Positions 41,001 to 46,873 of a DNA stretch of 46,873 nt are shown here, in pieces (positions within the stretch are counted from its first letter, which is position 1; each line of letters begins with the position of its first letter). The translations under genes were made by a program, and so were the position numbers. Below the pieces are notes generated by a model that was not told where the DNA came from, ran no database searches, and saw nothing but the letters and a program-made list of their open reading frames with translations. This DNA is from Bacteroidales bacterium (GTDB lineage Bacteria; Bacteroidota; Bacteroidia; Bacteroidales; P3): NCBI GenBank assembly GCA_031272245.1, contig JAISUE010000079.1:1-46873 (forward strand), given 5' to 3'.

Positions 41001-44000
41001 TTGACAGGTACAGCAGCAGTAGCATTTGATTTTTATCCTGTAGCCATGCCTTTTGCTACAACGGTTACTCCTTTTACTATTGATATACATTTTCCTGACA
41101 CCATAACCGCTAACTGGACACAATGGAATGTTATGGTTTCTTCTACTCCATTAACAGATCCTTACACAGAGACTGGGGATATTATTAATATAACTACAAC
41201 CAGCAATCCTTATACAGTAACAGGATTAACTTCGGAAACACAATATTATATATATGCTCGCCCTGCAACTGCTTGCGTGAACGATACACTTTGGGGAAGC
41301 AGAACAGCAACAACAGGTATTTCTTGCCCTGTTCCAACTAATTTGTCAGTTCCGACAGCAACACTTACAACAACATCTGCTACTGTAACATGGACAGATG
41401 CCTTATTGGGAAGTGAATATATTATTGAATGGAAACAATCTGCTGCTGAATGGGGAGATGACCCAACATTGTCAGATGTTGTTTATCAAGGAACACAAAC
41501 TTATACTATTTTGAATCTTTCACCTTCCTCAAGTTATAATATCAGAATTCGTACAGTATGCAATCCGGGAGATAGTTCTTCTTCATGGGCAACTGTTAAT
41601 TTTATGACCATTTGTGGTGCTATTACTTCTTTGCCTTGGGGTGAGAATTTTGATACTTATGGCAGTTCTGCTTTGCCTGCTTGCTGGTCAACATTATATA
41701 CCTATTCACTTGCACGCCCTATAACAACTGCTACGTATGCTCATTCAGGTACTTATTCATTGTATTTTTATGCAGGAACAACTGCTGGAGTGTATGATAT
41801 GGGAATTATGCCTGCAATAGATGCAAGTATTCCTATTAATACATTAAGACTTAAATTTTATGGAAGAGGTCAATATGTTAATAATAAACTTGTTATAGGT
41901 GCAATGACAGACCCAACAAATGCAACAACATTTGTTGGTATTGATACTGTTACTATCACAACTGCTTCTGTATGGGATTATTATGAAATATCTTTGAGTG
42001 ATTATACCGGTACAGGACAATATATTGCATTTAAAACAGATGCTGCTTCAAATACTTATGGTTATTTTTATCTTGACGATTTAGTTGTAGATGAGATTCC
42101 TGCTTGTTCAGATATGTACAATTTCACTGTATCTGCCGGACCTGATGCAACTTCATTTAATCTCTCATGGACAGAAATGGGAGAAGATGTTGAAATAATT
42201 TATGGTGATGCAACAACCTTTGACATTACAAACCCTGCTACTTATTATATAACAACTGTAACAACAGGTACAACATTACCTTATACTATTTCCGGTTTGG
42301 CTATTGATGCTACTTATAAAATTGCAGCAAGACACACTTGCGGTATCAATGGAAATGGCACTTGGTCATCATTAGAAACAGTGGCAACTCCTCCAACAGA
42401 AGTTTATGGCACTGACCAATGGATAGGTTATGTATATAATGCACCAACCATATACCAACCTCAAACTTATCTTGGACAGGTTATTGAACCTGCACAATTC
42501 ACAAAGGCAAGTACTACAAGTGCTTGGACAGGAAGCATAACATCATCTTGGATTTATCCTACTGCAGCACCTTCTGACCGTTTCTTTGTACGTTATATGA
42601 TGACTACAGATTTTACTTGTGGTACTTACAAATTTCAACTTAATAATGTAGATGATGTTGCCCGTTTGAGTATAGACGGAGGAGCAACTTGGCTAATAGA
42701 GCCCGCTAACTGGGGAACAGCAATTCAAAATGGCAGCTTCACAGCATCAACTACTTTAACAGATGGAACTTATAATCTCATTATTGAATATTACGAAGTA
42801 ACCGGAAGTGCTGCTCTTGCTTTTGCTTATGAGATTATGCCTATGGAGATAACTGTTAATAGTGCCAATACAACAACAAACTCTGTAGAGATAGGATTCC
42901 CTGCAAACAGTGGCACAAGTTGGTCAGTTATGGTTTCTACTACACCTGTTTCTCCTCTTAATCAGAGCTCAACAGGTAATGTAGAAAACAGTACAGGTAT
43001 AACAACTAATCCTTACACAATAACAGGATTAACTGCTAATACTACTTATTATATATATGCTCATCCGGAAAGTGCTTGCGACAATGATACACTTTGGGGA
43101 AATATAACAGCACAAACAAATTGTGCCGCATTAAGTTTGCCTTTTACAGAAGACTTTGAATCTTATACAGGAACAGCATATAACGTCGCTGGCGTACTGC
43201 CTGATTGCTGGAAAAGTTATACAAATAATACTACTTACCCTGCACCACATATAACAGGTAGTGGTTCTTTCCACTATCCTCATAGTGGTTCAAAGACTAT
43301 TACATTCACAACAGGAACTACTGGTTCAGGTACAGACGCTTATTTAGTGTTACCTGCATTTGATACTTCTATTGAACAACTGAGAATGTCTTTCTGGTAC
43401 AGATTTGAATCTTCTGCCTATGGAGAGTTACAGTTAGGTTATATAACCGGAGGGCAAAGCAATATAGGTTCATTTACACGTCTTACTACTTTACCTCATG
43501 TAACAACACACACTCAATTTAATTATGACTTTTCAACTTCTACCGATACAAACTTAACAAATGCTACTTATATTGCATTGAAATATATTAGTACTGGAAC
43601 TTATTATTCGTTAGCTGTTGATGATTTTTATGTTGAAGAGGCTCCAGTATGTCCGGATGTTTCTGGCTTTGTAGCATCAGTTGCAGATGCACAATCTATT
43701 AATGTGTCTTGGACAGATTTGGATGCAGACGTTCAAATAGTTTATGGAGATCCTGCAACATTTGATCTTACAACTGACACTTGGGATACTTCAGTTACCG
43801 TTTTAACAGGTAGCACATTACCATACAATCTATCCGGTTTAACTCCATCCACATCTTACAGCATTGCCATAAGAAATCTTTGTGGTAGCAATGGAGGCGA
43901 TGGTACATGGAGCAATGTAATAACATTGACAACAGGAATAGTAGAGGTATCACCTGTTGATTCTTGGAATGGATATGTATATACTTCTCCAACAATTTGC

Positions 44001-46873
44001 AACCCTACATCTTATTTGGGAATGGTTACAGAGACAACTCCACAATTTACAAGAAATGTAGGCAATGATCCTTGGACAGGTGTAACAGAGACTTGGGTTA
44101 ATGGAGATACAATTGGTCCTGCAAATAACTTTTTTGTACGCTATCGTATGACTACCAATTTTACTTGTGGAACATATCAATTCAGTCTCACAAATGTTGA
44201 CGACCTTGCTCGTTTGAGTATTGACGGAGGAATTACTTGGTTAGTACAACCTTCTGGTTGGGGAACTGTAATTCAAAACGGTACTATCACAGGAACAACT
44301 TATCTAACAAGCGGCACTTATGACCTTGTACTTGAATATTACGAGGCATCTGGCGCAGCACAAGTAGGTATTTCTTGGACTGTTCAACCAATAGCAATCT
44401 CTGCAAGCAATGTAACTTCTACTTCATTTAATATAGAATTTCCTACTACAAGTGCTTCTTCTTGGGCATTGAAAGTTTCTTCAACTCCATTAACAGACCC
44501 TAACACAGAGACAGGCGATATAGAAGATCTTACAGTAACAAATAATCCTTATACAGTAACAGGAATAAATGCTCAAACTACTTATTATGTATATGCTCAT
44601 CCTTTATCATCTTGTGCAAATGATACACTTTGGGGAAGCAAACAAGTAACTACTCCTTGCGACCCAATTCCATTACCTTATGCACAAGATTTTGAATATT
44701 ATGCTGGAACAACATATAACGCCGCTGGTGTGGTACCTGCTTGCTGGAAAAGTTATACAAATAATACTACTTACCCTGCACCACATATAACAGGTAGTGG
44801 TTCTTATTGGTATCCTCATAGTGGTTCAAAGGTTCTTACATTCACTACAGGAACTGCAGGAGCTGATGCTTATGCAGTATTACCAGCATTTGATACCACT
44901 ATTAAAGACCTGATGATTACATTCTGGTATAGATACGAAAATGCTAGTTATGGAAAATTAATCGTAGGTTACTTAACAGGAAGCCAAACAGATATAAGTA
45001 CATTTGTTGGTCTTGATACTTGTGCAGGAACAAATACTCTTACCGAACATGAATATTCATTTCAAAATTCTACTGATCCTAACTTAATAAATGCTTCTTT
45101 CATTGCACTTAAATGGTATTATGATGCAAGTTATTATTCTTGTGGCGTTGATGATATTCTTGTTGAATTAACTCCAGATTGTCCAAGTATAAAGAATGTA
45201 TCTATTTCAGCTATTGATACTACTAATGCAACTGTTAACTTCAATGCTAACGGAAATACAAATTGGGAATATGTTTATGGAGAGGCTTCTTCGGTAACAG
45301 ATCCAGACCTTGAAACTCCTATTACTTCTACAAGTAACCCTATTTCTCTTACAGGTTTAACTCCAAACACTACTTACAATGTTTGGATACGTTCAACCTG
45401 TACTAATGGAAGCGGTTATGGTAACTGGACACCTGTAAAAACTTTCACCACTGTTGCAACCTGTTTGCCAGTTACTGCTCTTACAGTAACTGGAGTTACA
45501 AACGACGAGGTAACAATCTCATGGGCTTCAAGTCTTACCACAACATGTTCAGGCTACAATATTGAATATGATACTGCTGGTTTCACACAAGGCACAGGAA
45601 CAATAGATTTTGTAACAGATACAACTCTCACAATACAAGGTTTGAATGCAGGAACAACATACACATTCTATGTTCAGTCTGATTGTGCAGGAGATCTTGG
45701 TCCTTGGATTTCTGTAAATGCTACAACTCGTCCAGATCCTGTAATTCTTCCTTATTTCCAAGATTTTGACGGAGGTGGAACTGCTATAAACGAATGGGAA
45801 TTTATAAGACCTACAGTTAATGCTTGGTATATTGGTTCTGCAACTGGTAATACAGGTAATTCACTTTATATTTCTAACGATAACGGTTTAACAAATGCGT
45901 ACACTGTTGGTACGGCAACTTATGCTTATGCTGTTGTTTATGTTGATTTTGGTAATTATCTCGGATACAATCTGTCGTTTGACTGGAAGTCAATGGGAGA
46001 AACAGGAAATTACGATTATTTGAATGTTTATATTCTTCCTTATACTACTACTATTCCTACTAATGCTTTTCCTACAGGAGGAACATTAGTAGCTCAATAT
46101 TTGAAACAGCAGAGTGCTTGGCAACATGCATCATATACTTTTGATAGTACTTATGCAAACAGCATTCGGAAAGTAGTATTTGTATGGAGAAATGATGGTA
46201 CATTGGGAACTCAACCTCCTGCTGCAGTAGATAATATTTCTATTACAGGGGCTAATTGCTTACAACCAACAGGTGTTACCGCTACACTCAACACAAGTGA
46301 TAACCAATCCGTTGATATATCTTGGACTGCTGGAAATGCAAGTGATGCTAACTGGATTATTTATTTCAAGAAATCTACAGAGGACAATACAATGTGGGTG
46401 CCTTATCCAACAAATGGTAATCCAACAACAATATCAGGTCTGGATTATGCATCTACATACAACTTCTATGTAACAACAGATTGTGATGGCTCTGGCGGAG
46501 GCAACGAATCCTTTGCATCTTCAACTGTTAATTGCATCATACCTGCAGCACCTATTCCATGTAATCCACCGACAGGCTTGTTGAGCAGTACGACATCAAA
46601 CAGTGCTACTATTACTTGGACAGCTGGTACAGCTACTTCATGGGATGTTGTTTTACAGGATACAGTAAGTGGCACACCTGTTCCAGTTACGTCTGCGACA
46701 TATACTTTTACAGGGTTGAATGCAAGTACTCCTTATTTTGCTTATGTTAGAACAAATTGCGGCAGTGGCAACTATTCATCATGGGTATTAAGACAGTTTA
46801 CAACAGATGCTAATCCTGTAACATGTGCAGCACCGACAGGTATTGCAAGTACAGAAACACAAACAAGTGCAAC
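38100..46873 (+). CDS. Giant secreted modular surface protein, 3' end beyond the window
   Basis: From the ATG at 38100 I followed one frame to the window edge: 2924 codons, with no stop seen. It begins with a signal peptide (MKRLMFFLMAIVFAIQGWSQ). After a first domain (residues 20-210) three module types alternate: fibronectin-III domains (for example TTSADISWTQ, STGADISWTS); choice-of-anchor-J jelly rolls, opened by phrases such as LPFTENFDAYG, FPWMEDFESS, LPWGENFDTYG, LPFTEDFESYT, LPYAQDFEYYA, LPYFQDFDGGG (six copies, near 39055, 39810, 41635, 43140, 44680, 45750); and three PA14-like domains (40600-41060, 42415-42850, 43955-44395) with FVRY, DVARLSIDGG and LIIEYYE. A 512-residue block is repeated. 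It is probably a T9SS-exported adhesin; the sorting domain should lie beyond the window. Confidence 0.88.
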   Translation, partial: MKRLMFFLMAIVFAIQGWSQEIIQIGTGTTNSSSYIPWYYNYNNTYSQQLFTAAEIIAANGGTTPTNLTMTSLAWNFTATTTRQYIHILIGSTAATTLSAWVAPTSFVEVYSSQEETFNPGWNFIDFDSSFVWDGTSNIVVTVISYFPYGGSTPHASSCAQSSATSMSRYHYTDGTTGVPYYSTTANPTSAGTSVAYRNTTKFVFDVPPTCLRPQTVAMANITTTSADISWTQRLGSPGSEWEIQYKPASDTSWSGASVVTENAYSSPYTLVSTLNANTAYDIRIREICGVGSDVGIDFSNWVTTSFRTACDYITTLPFTENFDAYGTGTATYSTFIPCWNKLTTYTDRPYLSNTYYHSAPASVYFYAGSGTYNIAITPPFDASIPVNTLMATFWYRTTNPTDRLIVGVMTDPTNATTFVPVDTVTTTTTATWENIEVPLASYTGTGQYIAFKNEYTTATGYGYVDDLVIDIIPACTRPSGIVASNISSTGADISWTSANVSDIGWNFLYKESTATSYDTVYVTSSPYTLTGLTPNTQYDVIMLTECSDGSFSNPAIYTFRTACGYITTFPWMEDFESSASGSNLAAIPSCWARNTNYSIAYYPYVSSSSSTAYSGSQYLYFAYGSSTYHTAAIAPPIDPSIDITTLRVKFKMRYSTIYSATGLQLGIMTDPTDWSTFVPVGPRQVISATNTWQDKEVSLASYVPTDTNNPGNYIALATIGDGAMYAYVDNFIIEELPTCPDIYNATVTAQSSSAILVSWANMGEDVEIVYGDAATFNLATNTWDNSVIVPTGTTLPYVLNGLSAQTTYKVALRHNCGGEWSNVLTVTTFPTMTAGIEEWRGYMFNLISSPQGTWGSTYYGFVTEPAIFTRDVGSGVWTGTTDSLTGTLPTDYFAVRYLMTKTVDCGYYEFKVSGNSNGVDDLCRFTLDGGLTWVIPGPWTSGWTGVQRGQRYLDAGTHNFQLDYGELTGTAAVAFDFYPVAMPFATTVTPFTIDIHFPDTITANWTQWNVMVSSTPLTDPYTETGDIINITTTSNPYTVTGLTSETQYYIYARPATACVNDTLWGSRTATTGISCPVPTNLSVPTATLTTTSATVTWTDALLGSEYIIEWKQSAAEWGDDPTLSDVVYQGTQTYTILNLSPSSSYNIRIRTVCNPGDSSSSWATVNFMTICGAITSLPWGENFDTYGSSALPACWSTLYTYSLARPITTATYAHSGTYSLYFYAGTTAGVYDMGIMPAIDASIPINTLRLKFYGRGQYVNNKLVIGAMTDPTNATTFVGIDTVTITTASVWDYYEISLSDYTGTGQYIAFKTDAASNTYGYFYLDDLVVDEIPACSDMYNFTVSAGPDATSFNLSWTEMGEDVEIIYGDATTFDITNPATYYITTVTTGTTLPYTISGLAIDATYKIAARHTCGINGNGTWSSLETVATPPTEVYGTDQWIGYVYNAPTIYQPQTYLGQVIEPAQFTKASTTSAWTGSITSSWIYPTAAPSDRFFVRYMMTTDFTCGTYKFQLNNVDDVARLSIDGGATWLIEPANWGTAIQNGSFTASTTLTDGTYNLIIEYYEVTGSAALAFAYEIMPMEITVNSANTTTNSVEIGFPANSGTSWSVMVSTTPVSPLNQSSTGNVENSTGITTNPYTITGLTANTTYYIYAHPESACDNDTLWGNITAQTNCAALSLPFTEDFESYTGTAYNVAGVLPDCWKSYTNNTTYPAPHITGSGSFHYPHSGSKTITFTTGTTGSGTDAYLVLPAFDTSIEQLRMSFWYRFESSAYGELQLGYITGGQSNIGSFTRLTTLPHVTTHTQFNYDFSTSTDTNLTNATYIALKYISTGTYYSLAVDDFYVEEAPVCPDVSGFVASVADAQSINVSWTDLDADVQIVYGDPATFDLTTDTWDTSVTVLTGSTLPYNLSGLTPSTSYSIAIRNLCGSNGGDGTWSNVITLTTGIVEVSPVDSWNGYVYTSPTICNPTSYLGMVTETTPQFTRNVGNDPWTGVTETWVNGDTIGPANNFFVRYRMTTNFTCGTYQFSLTNVDDLARLSIDGGITWLVQPSGWGTVIQNGTITGTTYLTSGTYDLVLEYYEASGAAQVGISWTVQPIAISASNVTSTSFNIEFPTTSASSWALKVSSTPLTDPNTETGDIEDLTVTNNPYTVTGINAQTTYYVYAHPLSSCANDTLWGSKQVTTPCDPIPLPYAQDFEYYAGTTYNAAGVVPACWKSYTNNTTYPAPHITGSGSYWYPHSGSKVLTFTTGTAGADAYAVLPAFDTTIKDLMITFWYRYENASYGKLIVGYLTGSQTDISTFVGLDTCAGTNTLTEHEYSFQNSTDPNLINASFIALKWYYDASYYSCGVDDILVELTPDCPSIKNVSISAIDTTNATVNFNANGNTNWEYVYGEASSVTDPDLETPITSTSNPISLTGLTPNTTYNVWIRSTCTNGSGYGNWTPVKTFTTVATCLPVTALTVTGVTNDEVTISWASSLTTTCSGYNIEYDTAGFTQGTGTIDFVTDTTLTIQGLNAGTTYTFYVQSDCAGDLGPWISVNATTRPDPVILPYFQDFDGGGTAINEWEFIRPTVNAWYIGSATGNTGNSLYISNDNGLTNAYTVGTATYAYAVVYVDFGNYLGYNLSFDWKSMGETGNYDYLNVYILPYTTTIPTNAFPTGGTLVAQYLKQQSAWQHASYTFDSTYANSIRKVVFVWRNDGTLGTQPPAAVDNISITGANCLQPTGVTATLNTSDNQSVDISWTAGNASDANWIIYFKKSTEDNTMWVPYPTNGNPTTISGLDYASTYNFYVTTDCDGSGGGNESFASSTVNCIIPAAPIPCNPPTGLLSSTTSNSATITWTAGTATSWDVVLQDTVSGTPVPVTSATYTFTGLNASTPYFAYVRTNCGSGNYSSWVLRQFTTDANPVTCAAPTGIASTETQTSA
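43205..43269 (+). repeat. Exact 65-bp repeat inside the giant gene, copy 1
   Basis: These 65 bases are identical to 44741-44805, exactly 1536 bp (512 codons) downstream. They encode the CWKSYTNNTTYPAPHITGSG segment of an anchor-J domain. Flanking DNA is similar but not identical, which points to recent duplication or gene conversion of the block. Confidence 0.9.
44741..44805 (+). repeat. Exact 65-bp repeat inside the giant gene, copy 2
   Basis: Second copy of the 65-bp string at 43205-43269, in the same reading frame and at the same place in the next anchor-J domain. Confidence 0.9.

Noticed and set aside
39197..46675. Minus-strand and out-of-frame ORFs inside the giant gene
   Set aside because: They are short, scattered, lack promoters and are explained by the long plus-strand frame that remains open to the window end.

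Overview
The window looks like a chromosomal piece of an AT-rich Bacteroidota (Bacteroidales-like) genome. Supporting signs are type IX secretion (T9SS) components (PorP/SprF-family protein, GldJ-like lipoprotein), secreted proteins with both kinds of T9SS C-terminal signal, an imelysin lipoprotein, a DUF4296 lipoprotein, a GlsB-type acyltransferase, and promoters of the Bacteroidota type (TAnnTTTG at -7, sometimes TTTG at -33) in front of most transcription units. I saw no rRNA, tRNA, insertion sequence or CRISPR array.

Layout. 1-1116: the 3' part of a GNAT acetyltransferase gene that is visibly richer in G+C than its surroundings, then a long 21-bp repeat array. 1213-5636: triosephosphate isomerase, an alpha/beta hydrolase, an 830-bp gene-poor stretch with hairpins and a probable minus-strand terminator, and threonyl-tRNA synthetase. 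5637-13066: a terminator, a 42-bp repeat array, a radical SAM protein, and two large T9SS substrates (one with a type B, one with a type A C-terminal domain). 13073-19276: DUF4296 lipoprotein and nucleoside phosphorylase (minus), M23 peptidase (minus), apolipoprotein N-acyltransferase, a 21-bp palindromic repeat array, and cysteine synthase. 19310-25557: a minus-strand cluster with CcsA, a porin-like protein, imelysin, a di-heme cytochrome and a ResB-like protein; it reads as a periplasmic redox/iron module that carries its own cytochrome c maturation genes. 25780-27837: tsaE, purE and a P-loop kinase/dCMP deaminase fusion. 28100-32449: a leader with a frameshifted small ORF, an outer-membrane barrel, a GlsB-like acyltransferase, a sigma-54 type response regulator without a DNA-binding domain, and pcm. 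32607-37477: PorP and GldJ, a PPi-type phosphofructokinase and an outer-membrane barrel. 38100-46873: a giant secreted modular protein, open to the end of the window (2924 codons so far).

The signal I find most unusual is not a gene. Four separate intergenic regions (about 510-1000, 5879-6090, 17981-18204, 37719-37826) hold tandem arrays whose unit sequences differ but whose period is 21 bp or twice that (42 bp). The units contain short dyad elements (TTTGCAAA, CACgaGTG, GGTACGTACC, AAAATCaaGATTTT). Two of the arrays have near-identical cores and edges that decay while keeping the 21-bp register. They are probably one class of intergenic element, perhaps protein-binding arrays spaced by two helical turns, or minisatellites held to this length.

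Functionally, the window combines housekeeping metabolism (glycolysis with tpiA and a PPi-type PFK; purine and pyrimidine nucleotides; tRNA charging and modification) with cell-surface building: lipoprotein acylation (Lnt), T9SS parts (PorP, GldJ) and three large T9SS-type cargo proteins.
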